The position numbers were made by a program, and so were the translations under genes. From positions 1,227,377 to 1,291,376 of the forward strand of contig KQ964251.1 in the NCBI GenBank assembly GCA_001566295.1: a DNA stretch of 64,000 bases. The letters run 5' to 3'. Of the stretch, positions 1 to 11,215 are shown one piece after another. The first letter of the stretch is position 1. Each line of letters opens with the position of its first letter. Under the pieces are notes generated by a model that was not told where the DNA came from, did no database searches, and was given only the letters and a program-made list of their open reading frames with translations. The stretch comes from Microdochium bolleyi. Taxonomy: Eukaryota; Ascomycota; Sordariomycetes; Xylariales; Microdochiaceae.

Positions 1-708
1 GAGTGATGTCAGTGCCCATTGACGAATCTGAGAATACACTGTGCTAGGGGCGGTTTAGGTAGCACGTACGAAGCCTGTTGTGAAGCCCATTGTGAGGTCC
101 TAAGTGGGATGGATACCACGCTTGGGGGAGATCTGCTGTGGCCGAAATGCGGGAGTGCGCTCACGGCGCGGTGCGAGCTGGACGGCGGGCCAATGGTCGG
201 GCTACGCTGGTGCATGCGATCGCTGACGCAGTGTATGGAAATCCGTCGGGTCACTGGCGTTGGCTGACCCAGGTCGGTAGGTGTGGTCGTGTGGTTTTCA
301 GGATGAGACCAAGGCCTCGAAAGTGACGAAATCGCTCGCTCCTGGCCTTGGAGCTTGTGCTGTTCCTGCCGCAGGCCGAGTCCGCCCGGGTGCGCCTGCT
401 CACGCCGTGGTGGGGAGGGTCGAAAGATACCTCGTTCTAGGTGCGCAGCACTGCGCGAGGCAAGTACCTCGATGTCCTAGTTAGCGCACTTTAGACCCCT
501 GGCAGCCGCCAGCAATTGCACGCCCAAAAACTTCACTAGCATTCAACCGCATCACGACCCATCAGCTGCCTACGAACGTCGGAAAGCTCCTCGACGAGCC
601 CGCCCGCAACGCCCCAGCATTTGACATCACCGGTGCAGGCTTAAGTCGAGTTCGTACACGACAGACCGACGCAGTGCAACATACACAGCTCGCAACGCAG
701 CAGCAACA
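1..708. other. Left-edge intergenic / leader of bL17m
   Basis: No open frame here resembles a known protein; the short frames are unconserved-looking and Arg/Gly/Pro-rich on both strands. The last 100-150 bases are CA- and GC-rich and lead into an ATG with the context caacaATGG, so they are probably the promoter and 5' leader of the mitochondrial ribosomal protein gene. The end of a neighbouring gene could lie to the left, but nothing visible shows it. Confidence 0.5.
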
Positions 709-1491
709 ATGGCGGGTGGCCTCGTCAAGTACCGGCACTTGAGCCGCAACTCGGCGCACCGACAGGCCCTCCTCCGCAACCTCGTCACGTCTCTGATCAA
801 GCACGAGTCGATCCAGACATCCTACGCCAAGGCAAAGGAGGCCCAGCGGCTGGCCGAGAAGCTCATCACCCTCGCCAAGCGCAACAATGAGGCAACCCTG
901 CGCAAGGCCACCGGCATCCTCTACGTGCGTGCAGCCCGATCTTCCAAGCTTCAGTCAGAAGCCATGACGATGTCAAGAGACACAACATGCGGACCGCAAG
1001 CTGACAAAGACCTTCTGTAACAGACACCACACCAGCTCCTTCCCAGGCTCTTCAACAATCTGCGAGACCGTTATGCCGAGCGGCCAGGCGGCTACACGCG
1101 CGTGCTGCGCACCATGCCCAAGTCCACATACGACCAGGCCGACTCGGCCATCCTACAGCTCGTCGACGGGCCGAGGGACCTGCGGTTCGCCATGACTGCC
1201 GCCGCCGTCGCGCGTGATCAGAAGCTCGGCAAGGAGAGCCAGCCCCTGACGCTGCTCAACAAGCAGAAGGTCACACGGTTCCGCAAGAACGGACCCGCCG
1301 CGTTCGACAAGATGGTCGCGCGCATGGCCGAGATCGACCTTGGGAGGGACACAGATGCGGCGAACGGCAAGACGAAAGCGCCGTCATCACCCGCGTCGAA
1401 GAAGGGGCGGGGTGTCGTTCCTGCGATAGATCCAGAGGTGGCGGCAGCAGCGGTGGAGGGAGGCACATCAAAGCCCTCCGTCCTGAGGTGA
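709..1491 (+). CDS. MRPL8: Mitochondrial large-subunit ribosomal protein bL17m
   Basis: Component of the mitochondrial 54S ribosomal subunit, family bL17 (yeast Mrpl8). Two exons, 709-924 and 1036-1491, give about 223 residues. Exon 1 carries the family start (MAGGLVKYRHLSRNSAHR) and the block LLRNLVTSLIKHESIQT. Exon 2 carries LFNNLRDRYAERPGGYTR, the bacterial L17 signature, followed by VLRTM and ELVD-like residues (QLVDG). The intron 925-1035 starts GTGCGT and ends CAG after a CTGAC branch site. The later AG at 1045-1046 would break the frame, so 1035 is preferred. The C-terminal tail of about 60 residues (Lys/Ala/Pro-rich) exceeds bacterial L17, as is common for fungal mitochondrial versions. 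Its 3' end faces the Utp25 gene. Confidence 0.93.
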
Positions 1492-2053
1492 TCTCGGACA
1501 AAAATTTTGTTGTTTTGGGGAACCTCTGAAAGAGAGTCTGGGCGACTTTGGTTATTAAGGCACCTTTAGAGCATCGGGCATTGTTCAATGCCATGATCAA
1601 TAATTCGGAAGCAATATTCGAATTGGACAGGTTCCGGATACGTGTAGACGCCCGCGCGATGAGACTTCGACAAGCAAGGCTACGTACGAAATGGGACAGC
1701 CCTTGTACTTTGTATGATCACCTATGTACATATACACAATTGATGACGGGTTGGCTTTTTAATACAGATTCAAGAAGTTAGCAATGAGGTCCTACTCGCT
1801 CCCTCATGGTTCTCTAGCCGACCCTCAAGCACCAGTTGCTGGGAACTTGCATCAAACATACAAGGAATTGGAATGTGTGCAAGTTAGTTACTCAAGGTCT
1901 CATGCATTTTCCATTACGTGCTTTGTTCGCCTGTGTGTACAGTTGTTGAGATTTATTATACGACCAACAGAGAGTGCAGCAATCTCATCTACACGTACAC
2001 AATGCCTAGGCAGCTGTCCCCCCAAGCCTCTTGGCCTCTTGATGACGCTTTAT
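1492..2053. other. Convergent 3' intergenic (bL17m / Utp25)
   Basis: AT-richer spacer between two converging genes, expected to hold both 3' UTRs and poly(A) signals. No coding similarity was seen. The long plus-strand frame that begins at 1784 and runs into Utp25 is an antisense shadow. Confidence 0.6.
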
Positions 2054-4389
2054 CTACACAAAGTCAAAGGTATCACCCTTCTCCCTGATCATCTTGCCGA
2101 CGCGCTTGCTCCCCACGATGCGCTCGAGCTTGAGCACGTCGTACCGGCTGAAGAGCACCCGGACGCTGCCGGTCCCGGGCTCGATGCGGGAGTCCTGCTC
2201 GCTCTTGGCGAGGTACCCGCCGACGATCTCGCGGTAGAAGACCGGGTTGTCGGGCAGGCCGTACATGACGACGCGCTGGACGCCCGCGAGCGCGTAGCGG
2301 CGGAAGTGGTGCGCGCGCTCCGTGTACAGGAGCACCTTGTGCCGCCCGTTGAGGAAGTGCGAGCGCGCGCGCGACGCCTCGGGCACGTCGGCGTACTCGG
2401 AGATGACGCCGAACGTGAGGCTCGCGACGGCGGGGGACGTCGCGAAGTAGTTGCGCACGCGCACGAAGTCGAGGTAGCTCGGCACGAAGATGAGGGTGCC
2501 GCTCATGTCGCGCTGGCGTTTCACGAGCGTGGGCACGACGGCGCTCGTGAAGTACTCGAACCGCGCGTCGGGCTCGGCCGCGATGGACGCCGCGTCGAAC
2601 CGCGAGAAGGTCTGCCGCGCCTTTGTGCCGAGCTCTTGGATCGCGCCGGCGTACTCGGGCTGCACGCGCACCCGGCCCGCCCAGTTGCCGCAGCTGCGCT
2701 GCAGCTCGGCGAGCTCGGGCGTGTTGAAGGCGCTGAAGATCATGGTCTGCCGGTAGTGGGCGGCCTGGTTGTTCAAGTACCACTCCCGCACGCGGTTGAA
2801 CTCGCATCCATGGGCCTCACTTGGTTGCAGGTTCAGGTAGGAGAATATGTACTCGATGTGCTCCCAGTTCTGCATCAGCAGGGCATCTGCCTGGTCCACG
2901 ATGACCATCTCGATCGATGACAGGAAGTCCGAGTCGACGCCTTTTTGCTTGCTCTTCTTGTCGTGGTTGTCCTCGGACCCGATCGCCATCCGCAGACCCA
3001 GCGGACTGGCCAGCAGGATGTCCGAGTTGTAGAACTGCGCAAAGTACTTGATCGTCTTACGTGTGAACTTGACACCGAGGCGGAACATGTCGTCGTCATT
3101 GCCCTCAAAGAGGTCGCGGAAGTCTTCGGGCCGCTCAGCACCGAACTTGGACTCCTTGTCCAGATACGAGTCATCAAATCGCTTCCGGTGCTCCTGTTGA
3201 TCAGGTTCTGTCAAGGAGCATATCGTGTTGACAACGTGCACAGCAGACTGCCTCGTCGGGAGCAGAATAAGAATCTTTGGCCTTGTGAAGCCCTGGTCTC
3301 GCGGCTCGAAGGTCGTCTCCTCTCCTTCTTTAGCCAGCTTCGCGTTATTCTTGATGACCCGGTCTCGGGTTCTGTCGGTGAATAGTAAGTATTACAACTC
3401 GATGGCCATCTGCGTCTGGGAAAGGACTTACTTGAAGACATGATTAACAGCATGAAGACAGTACATCCGCCGTAGACTCTGTGCGTTTCGTGGAGTCCGC
3501 CCACAGAACAACATATCCTGATAGCCAAATGTCGGTGGGTAGAGCACTTGCTCCAGCTTGTCGAAATTGGGGCGCAGCTTGGCAGCAGAGTCCACGAGCT
3601 TCTTCTTGAGCTTCAAGCCCGCGGGACCGGCCATGGTCTGTGGCTGATGAGGTTTGGACTTGGCTCCAGGTACGCTCGACGTCAACCTCCAGGCGTTCAG
3701 TTCCGTCTGGCTCGTGGCGTAGTCCTTGCTTTTGACTGCCTTTATCCGCTGCCCGACCTCCACTGGATCAGAGTTCACAATGTGCGTCTCAAAAGGATCA
3801 GTGAGATCCTCGTCGTCGCTATCGCCCTCGTCCTCATCTAGCACGACATCGGTTTCGGGTCCTTCCTCCGGCTCTTCGACGAAGTCCAGGTCCTTGTCTC
3901 CAGCGTCGGGGTCTTCTTCGGAATCGACGTCCATACCCGTCTCAGCGGCAGTAGGCTGGTGCTCCAGCTTTCTCCTCTTGGCTCTTGGAGCAGATTCTTT
4001 CTCCTCAGCCAGACTCTGCATGAGGGCCTGGTAAGGTTTTGTCGAGGCCTGGGGCTCATCCTCCTCATCAGACTCTTCACCCTCGGACGCAGATCCTTCT
4101 GACAAACTCTGCTCTTCCGCTGAGACTTCATCCTCTGAATCCCTGTGTTATGGCATTAGCATGGTTGTATCGTGACCGCAGAGCTATATCTCACTTACTC
4201 GAGTTCTGCGACTCTCTGGCTGTCGAACTTGGGCCCGTATGACCTAGGTCCGCCTCTCGTCGATCCTCCTCTGCCTCTGCCTCCTCGGCTTCCTCCACCT
4301 CTGCCTCCGCCGCCCCTACCGCCGCCCCTGAAGCCCCGGGAACCTCTCGAGCCTCCCCGAGGGCCACCCCGATTGCCTCGCCCAGGCAT
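2054..4389 (-). CDS. UTP25: Utp25, U3 snoRNA-associated SSU processome protein
   Basis: Nucleolar factor for early 18S rRNA processing, of the Utp25/digestive-organ-expansion-factor family, a DEAD-box helicase fold without a working ATPase. Exons on the minus strand are 4389-4199, 4142-3432 and 3371-2054, with canonical GTAAGT donors, giving about 739 residues. Residues 1-60 are RGG-rich and the next 130 or so are acidic (DSEEDPDAGDKDLDF), typical of nucleolar proteins. The conserved core starts at FKTRDRVIKN, followed by QGFTRPKILILLPTRQSA, then DILLASPLGLRMAIG, VDQADALLMQNWEH and RQTMIFSAF, which are degenerate helicase motifs. It ends in the family tail KGDTFDFV. An upstream in-frame ATG at 4407 would add six residues. 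The gene shares a divergent promoter with eIF3f. Confidence 0.93.
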
Positions 4390-5258
4390 GACTGTACAAC
4401 CACGCACTCAAGCCTCGTGCAGTCTCTTTTGGCAAATTGTAGCCTCCTGGTATACCCCACGCCTTGGCGTATCTGCCTTGCGATGCGGGCCTTGTCAAGA
4501 CTGGTTTTTTACCCAGACTGTTCCACTGCACTTGGCTGGAGTGCGAGCTGGATTCTTGGTTGACAGTTTCTGGCTCGGCGAGATGGAGACCAGTAAAAGA
4601 TGAGAAAAGGTATGTCCGGTATGGGAGGAAATCTCCCCGGCGGTTCCTGGAGATGAGCTGCAAGTCGGGTGAGTTAAAATGCAATCATGGGATCTGATGG
4701 ATTCCTGCGTGAGCCACTCACTGGAAGCATGTAAGTGAGTGCTTGCTTGCATGCACGCCTGCCGTAACTTTTTCTTTGCGACGGCAGCGTCAGCCACAGC
4801 AGGACCCTGGACCCGAGCCTTATCGCCGGCTTCTGCCCAGGCTCTTATCGCCCAGAGAGCAGCCACTGCCCCACTCGGAGGTACATTGGTACTTTGGCAT
4901 GGAGCCCGCCCAGGTGTCCGTGCCAAGGAGTGCCCCTCGCCGCTGCGCACCAAACGAGCTCCATCCTGCGCAGCCGGGCCAGAATAATTGCAAAATTTCA
5001 CAGGCGTGGGGACCGCCGCAAGGCACGCCTGGGCGCCCATCCTGCCTGCCAGTGTCTGCCGGTGGGACTGAGAGAGCCGCCCCTCCACGCACGCACGCAC
5101 GCCCGACGAACGACGACGACGACTCCTACACACGAGCGATCGCGGTTCTCACAGAGCAGACAACTTCCCCTGTCCAGCCCTCCCTCCGGCGCCCGCTGCT
5201 GCACCCGACCAACGCCTTGGCCCTTCTGACCCCGCGACGACTCCTCCAGACCGCAACC
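4390..5258. promoter_or_regulatory. Divergent promoter region, UTP25 / eIF3f
   Basis: About 870 bases between two divergent starts. It holds short simple repeats (ACGC x4 near 5090-5105, GCTT/GCATGC near 4740-4755) and, before the eIF3f ATG, a C/T- and CA-rich stretch typical of fungal leaders. The eIF3f reading frame stays open upstream to about 4743 without stops, including one in-frame ATG near 4899, but this part is low-complexity and unlike eIF3f, so I read it as non-coding leader. Confidence 0.55.
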
Positions 5259-6353
5259 ATGGCTGCCGCCGACACAGAGTCGTTCCTCCACCTCTCGAGG
5301 CCCCTTGCGCCTACGGCCCTCAACTACCAGAGCACCATTGCTCCCCTCGCCGTCAACGTCCAGCCCCAGGCCATCCTCTCCATCCTCGACCATGCCGTCC
5401 GCCGCGACCAGCCCGCCACACCCTCGACGTCGTCCCGCGTAATAGGCGCCCTTGTTGGCAGCCGGTCCGAGGACGGCAGCGACGTCTCCGTCACCTCGGC
5501 CTTCGCCATCCCCCACACTGAGAACGAGGACCAGGTCGAGGTCGATGTCGAGTACCAGAAGAACATGCTCTCCCTCCACCTCAAGGCCAACCCCCGCGAC
5601 GCCCTGCTCGGCTGGTACACAACCTCGCACGAGCTCAACAGCTTCAGCGCCCTCATCCAGAACTTCTTCGCCTCCCCAGACACCGGCACCTTTCCCCACC
5701 CGGCTGTCCACCTCACCGTGTCCACCGACCCCGGCGCCGACGTCCAGCTCAAGGCCTACATCAGCGCTCCTGTTGCCGTCAACGCTGAGCGGGCCGCTGA
5801 GAGCTGCCTCTTCATCCAGGTGCCCCACAAGGTCGCCTACAACGATGCCGAGAAGAATGCGCTCGACCTCCTCTCGTCCGCCAAGGATGCCGAGAACCGC
5901 TCCGCGCCCATCATCACCGATGTTGAGAGCCTGACCCGCAGCATGGAGAGCACCCTGGACCTCCTCGAGCGCGTCTCCACCTACGTCTCCGACATCGTCG
6001 ACGAGGAGGAGGACGGCAACAACGCCCTCGGCCAGTACCTCATGGGTGCCCTCTCCCTCGCCCCCAAGGTCGACCCTCTCAGCATCGAGTCAGATTTCAA
6101 CAACCACATTCAGGACGTCCTTATGGTCAGCTACCTGGCCAACAGCATCCGCACCCAGATCGATCTCAGCCAGCGGCTAGCGACAGCCGTCCTGGCCACC
6201 GGCGAGCCCACCGATAAGGACGGCGAGAAGGGCGGCGAGAGGGGAGAGCGCGGCGAGCGGGGAGGACGCGGCGGCAAGCGCGGCGGCCGCGGTGGTGGCC
6301 GTGGCGGCCGGGAAAACCGCGAGCCCCGCGAGTCCAGGGAACCTACCGACTAA
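5259..6353 (+). CDS. Eukaryotic translation initiation factor 3 subunit F
   Basis: eIF3f, an MPN-domain subunit of the eIF3 complex that recruits mRNA and the ternary complex to the 40S subunit in the cytoplasm. Single exon, 364 residues, with start context caaccATGG. The MPN domain spans about residues 25-165: NVQPQAILSILDHAVRR, VIGALVGSR, FAIPHTE and LLGWYTTSHELNSFSALIQ. The His/Asp metal ligands of JAMM proteases are absent, as expected for eIF3f (MPN-minus). The C-terminal half contains the MIT/helical region (LDLLERVSTYVSDIVDEEE, MVSYLANSIRTQIDLSQRL). The last 35 residues or so are an RGG/RGE-rich tail seen in filamentous-fungal orthologs. It ends convergently with the R3H gene. Confidence 0.95.
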   Translation: MAAADTESFLHLSRPLAPTALNYQSTIAPLAVNVQPQAILSILDHAVRRDQPATPSTSSRVIGALVGSRSEDGSDVSVTSAFAIPHTENEDQVEVDVEYQKNMLSLHLKANPRDALLGWYTTSHELNSFSALIQNFFASPDTGTFPHPAVHLTVSTDPGADVQLKAYISAPVAVNAERAAESCLFIQVPHKVAYNDAEKNALDLLSSAKDAENRSAPIITDVESLTRSMESTLDLLERVSTYVSDIVDEEEDGNNALGQYLMGALSLAPKVDPLSIESDFNNHIQDVLMVSYLANSIRTQIDLSQRLATAVLATGEPTDKDGEKGGERGERGERGGRGGKRGGRGGGRGGRENREPRESREPTD

Positions 6354-7335
6354 GGCGAAGAGCCCAAAACGTAACCCTTCTTTCAGCGATTTGCCCCTCG
6401 GAAAGGAAAACAAAAGTTCACCAGTCACTCGGAGTTATCTTGGGAAAGACCAAAAAGAATCCTACCTGCCCAGCTCTCTTTTTCTACATCTTTTCTTACT
6501 ACAGGGGGGCCTTCCCAGAACCATGACTCCCTTTTGCATGACCGAGCAGTCTCCTTTCCTCCAGATGAGAACACGACTTTTTCACGCGCATGAAAGCGAA
6601 AGGTTCGGTGGAGTCGGCGTACTCTTGCCCATCACCTGAGGCTAGCACGAAACTATAGAGTTGGAGCAGAAGAAGCAGGATGGAGTACAAGACTTAAGTC
6701 CTTAGTAGTGCAGACGAGACAAGCAAGAGAAGAAGAAAAAAAAAAATGAAGTAAAATGATTGACACATACCTACCATGCCAGCTACATGCCCAGTGAAGC
6801 CGTTGCGGGACTGTGTCGCTGCAAAGAAACTGCAGTTTGTCTGGTTGGTTAAATTGACCAGCTCCAGAGTGCAAGCAATAGACATATTACAAGCGCAGTA
6901 TATATGAAGTAGTCCGAGAGTGAAGATGATGGATTGTCCTGGTTCTATCATAGCCGTCCATGCCTACATAGGCAAGTGCGTCAAAGATCCCACAGCGGAC
7001 AGTTCAGCTTCGATGCTGAAAAGTCTCGTTTGTGCTATGTCAACTATACGCCACCCCTCCGCCCAGTGTATCGTATTGGTAATTTCATGAATACAAAGCA
7101 GCTTTGTCTGCCATGATGCTCAATCATGCAAACACGCTTGCATGTTCGCCACAACGCCGTCCTATGAAATTCTTGGCTCCGGTAATGCGAGTGTCCTGAA
7201 TTCCCGACACAACGCCACAATTCGCGCCTGCTATTGGTAGTTCTCGTGGGCTGGCGCAGCTGAGTGAGGTATTTTTCCACCGCAATGCATTGCTCAAACC
7301 AAACATGTAGATAAGGTAAGGAATCTCTAGTCCGC
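6354..7335. other. Convergent 3' intergenic (eIF3f / R3H gene)
   Basis: Nearly 1 kb between converging stops, presumably two 3' UTRs. It contains AT-rich runs (poly-A near 6737-6746) but no recognisable gene or RNA. Confidence 0.55.
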
Positions 7336-9993
7336 CTATATGCCCGACGGCGGTTTTTGTGGCAACGAGGCCGGGTTGCCATAGTTCGGCAAGTGGCTGA
7401 AAGACTGTGGCCCAGAACCCGTTGGGATGCCCTGAGGTGGCATACCAGGCTTCATGGCCATGCCGTGCTGACCCATTGGGGGCATGGGAGCCGAAGTAGG
7501 ATGCGAAATGTGCTGGTTCTGATGGTATGGCGGCAGCGAACTGTTCGACCCTTGCCGACTCATGCCGTAACCAGACCCTCCCATGTAAGGTTGCTGGTTA
7601 GCAGATGGGTAGCTGCCGTATGCGAGATGTGCCGGGCCGATCTGAGGGCTTCCATGCATCACACCCGCATTGTAAGGAGCCAACGGCGGCTGGACGGGAC
7701 TCATTCCATTGCCCGGCACGAAAGATTGCGTCTTCGGATTGAAAGCGTGCCGGTTATAGCTGCCGGGAATCGGATGTTGACTCTTAGGATCATGTGGATT
7801 CAGGTGGGCAGGTAGTTGACCGAATGCGTAGGGCATTGCATTGCCTGCTGGCACCGGAGACACTCGGTTCTGATACGGCGAGGGAGGTGCTTGGTTGTTG
7901 AACGGTTGTGGCTGGGGCCAACTCTGATGCGGGCTAGCTTGCACGGGTTGTCCATAACCAGGTTGTCCATAAGAACCCATCATACCTTGCGGAGAGGGAT
8001 ATCTCGCAGACTGTGGCAGCATTTGTGGCTGCTGAGGATACTACGACTCATCGTTAACTGTGGTCGAGCCCACGTGGCATACCCAAAAACTTACAGCTTG
8101 CGTGCTACTGTACTGATTGTATCCATTTGTGGACACACCCTGAGAAAATGGCTGTGGGGGGCCCTGATACATTGTTGGCATGGCTTGCTGATATGCTACC
8201 TGGGGTTGCCCAGGATATTGCTGGTTGCCCATGGAAACATATTGGGGAGTCCACGTCGCTTGGTGAGGGTGGCCGTAATAGGCTGTATACTGCGAACGCG
8301 AGTCAAAGCCCTCGGAGTCGTCCCTTCGTTGTTTGCTGACTTTGCCGCGCTTGCCCAGGTTCGATCTGTCCTTGCCAGAAACTGAACTTGCACGGGACAT
8401 GTCTTCGCCATCTTGTATCGAAGTCAGCATAAGCGAGCTTGCCGACGACTCAAGGTGGTAAGACTTACCATTTGACTCAGTGACCTTATCCTCTTTGCCA
8501 AATATCCTCTCGCGGGCTTGCTTATATGCTTCCTCGCGCTCCTCCCTCGTGAGCCTGTGTCGAGTTAGTCCTCAATACTCGGTCTCGCAGGGCGCGAAGA
8601 GTTGCATACTTCTCTTTGGTCTTCGGCTTTCCCGTGCCATCACTACCGTTTTCGGAGGTGGCTTTCGAGGCGCTGTTACTAGCATGCCCTGATCCGTCAT
8701 CCTCACCACGTCTCATGATCTTCCGTGGCAGCATCGCTAGGGGCGGTGCGGGGGCTTCCGGCTCTTCGGGCACGGTAGTCTCCATGATGCTCGCAAGAGA
8801 TGGGGGCACTCGGCAGAATGGTGTTCGATATATGCGAACGGCCCCTTGAACTGCCTCGAAAGAGTGTGTCATGTGATAGTAATCCGCAAGCTTGTGTGTC
8901 AGCATCCTGCAAAACGAATTATTCGGCGGCAAATCCATGTAGGGCTCCCTGAAGTCCAGGTCAGCAATTTGGGCTTTCACGCAATGCCACGGGGGTAAAT
9001 GACTGACTTAGATGACTGGACAAAGTTGATCACGTCCTGCTCTAGCCGCAGTAAGAAGATGCGGTCCTTCGGCGACTTCATGGCTTCAATGAGTTTCTCA
9101 TCGGGGTTCTGTCCGTAGACCGAATTTAAGGGATCTGAGCCATTGGCCACCCCTAGAGCCTGCGAAGGGTCCGCGGGGGGTGGTTGACTGGAGACGCCGC
9201 TTTGAGGGGTGGCCAAGCCCTGGTCGTGCGTCTCCGGCAATAGCTGGACGATGCGCCGCTCTGGCATGTCGCCAATGCGCAGGCGGTGTATCCTGGCAAC
9301 CTCTGAACCACCACGAGAGTTCGCCAGAAGTGAACCGCGGATGGAAGCAGCTTCATCATCGTCTGCCCCTGCTTGTACACTAGCACTGTCATCGGGGCGC
9401 AGGGACTCCTTTTCGTCCAAGGCAAAAGTTGTCCCTGAAGCAATGCTCTTGCCATCAAGGCTTGGGGGCTTCGTGCCAAGGTCAGAGCTTGAGTCGGCTC
9501 TTTGTGATATCTCGTCGCTCAAAGATGTGGCAAGATCATGTCGTGCTTGTTGTTCTCCCGTGCTGGGAGATGAGCCATTGACCACGAGGCTTGGCGTAGA
9601 GGATATCAGAGATTCAGCTGACGAAAGGCTCATTTCCGCCACGCCCTGACTGAGCTGATCTCCATCACTTTGCTTCTCGCCAATAACGGGCATGGACGCT
9701 GCCGCAGCCACGTGAGATTTCGCATTTTCGTGCATTGTCTGTGCCGGGGCCGAAGTTACAGACCTATTGGCAGCTTGCCCATTGCCCTGCCCACGACGCT
9801 CAATATTAGGCACCGCAACGCGAGTGGCCGGGCCTGCTGGTAAACGACTATCTTTCGCGCTCGTCGCGACCACCTGCGAGAAAGGTCAGCTTCTTGCCTA
9901 AGGGAAGTCCCGGATATTTCCGAGGTCCTGCAACTCTGCAGAATCGCAACCACAAACCTTTGCGAAAGACATTTTCTTGGGAACTGCCGCCAT
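7336..9993 (-). CDS. R3H and SUZ domain RNA-binding protein
   Basis: Six exons on the minus strand: 9993-9958, 9873-9008, 8948-8610, 8554-8469, 8411-8095 and 8040-7336, about 782 residues. The R3H domain lies at about residues 278-345: KSPKDRIFLLRLEQDVINFV, then SSKEPYMDLPPNNSFCRMLT and HKLADYY, the R-x3-H-type nucleic-acid-binding core. It becomes continuous only after removing the 60-nt intron 9007-8949. A SUZ motif follows at about 408-437 (KLTREEREEAYKQARERIFG), likewise rebuilt by splicing. The N-terminal 270 residues are Ser/Ala-rich. The C-terminal 340 are Gln/Pro/Gly/Tyr-rich and prion-like. The layout resembles yeast Rbs1 and the metazoan R3HDM proteins, pointing to an mRNA- or RNP-binding role; the exact function is not known. 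The start ATG is followed by a very short first exon (12 codons). Confidence 0.88.
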
Positions 9994-11215
9994 TATGGAA
10001 ATGGTAGAAGGTCTTGACAAGCTAGCACACGATGGTGCCAGTACTATGTTGTGTTTGGGATCCCGATCTGGACTGGCTGCGGAAGGGTGCGATTGTATTG
10101 CGCTTCAGCTAGATCGAATTGAAGCGGCCCTCGGGGGATTCGAGGAGGGTTTTGACCATTGTTGGGTTTGCCATTGAACGTGTCGATATGCAGTGTCGGA
10201 AAGTGTGAAGGCCTTCTTCTATCGGGCCCGTCTAAGATGCTGGTCGTAGAGTTCAGGTTTGACCAAGGAGCACAACAGATATGTCCAAGTGGCTTGCCTC
10301 GACGACAAGACGGCGCGCGCAGTACGGAGCCGCAGCCGGGGCGAGACTGTGCGTCGAAGACTCGATGATGGCCGATCGAAGATAGGACGGCAAGGTGGAG
10401 AGTTCCTGTGCGGAGAGAGGGCGCTCGACAGGCAAAACAGATTGTGGGGAGGAAGTTCGTGAGACGTCTCGAGTCGTGCAGTCGTTACGGTGGTATATCT
10501 GTGGTGTGGTGTCCGTGTTCCCCTCTTGTCTAGTCAGGCTAGGGACTGAGCAGACAATAGCGCTGAGCAAGGGCGCGGGCAGTCGACAGGATGCGGCGCG
10601 GGGCACACACAAGTCGTCTCTGGCGTACGGGTCCAAGGCGTGCAAGGCGGGATTGCAGTTGCCTGGCGAGGCGTTGGCAGCTCTGGATGCAGAGATGGCT
10701 GACAGTGGTTGTATGCGGCCGCTGGTTAAGGAACATAGGTTTGGATGTATTATTGGTGGTGGTGGTGGTGCTGCTGCTGGGGTGGGTTGGCAGAAAATCG
10801 GACGAGCAATGGGCGTCCCAGGCGCCAGTGGCTGCCCGCCCTCGCGGCAGGCGCTCGTCCCGCGTCAGGGTACCTCGTGCGCACGCATATTCCTGCCGCT
10901 GGACCTTGTATCCCTTACTAGCATGACCTGTGCTCCTCCACGCCTTGTTTGACAAGTCCCCGACAGAACCTTGGCCAGGCTTACTCACAGCACCGGTACA
11001 CGCTGCATCCCACATCCTAGACACCCAATCCAAGGTAGGCATCGCGAAAGAGCACAGCTGCGGTCTTTGTCCTTTCCTACACGGATCTCAACAGCACAAC
11101 GCAACTGTCCAGGCCAGTGCCGTTGATCAACCGACCATCCGGCGCATCTCCAAGCACCACAGCGTCACGACCTCAGCGTCGATTCCAGTCACAACTGAAC
11201 CCTGAGGCCGAGGCC
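9994..11215. promoter_or_regulatory. Divergent promoter, R3H gene / zinc-knuckle gene
   Basis: About 1.2 kb between divergent starts. It contains a short GGT run near 10755-10770 and no convincing gene. The frame upstream of 11216 is open back to about 11117 with another in-frame ATG, but it lacks similarity to the family and is read as leader. Confidence 0.5.

Noticed and set aside
1784..2920. 378-codon plus-strand ORF
   Set aside because: Antisense to conserved Utp25 codons; Val/Ala/Arg/Glu-rich composition typical of a shadow frame in GC-rich coding DNA.
4743..5258. In-frame 172-codon upstream extension of eIF3f
   Set aside because: Starts at TTG; the only ATG (near 4899) has no family support; the 5259 ATG matches the eIF3f N-terminus and has a good context.
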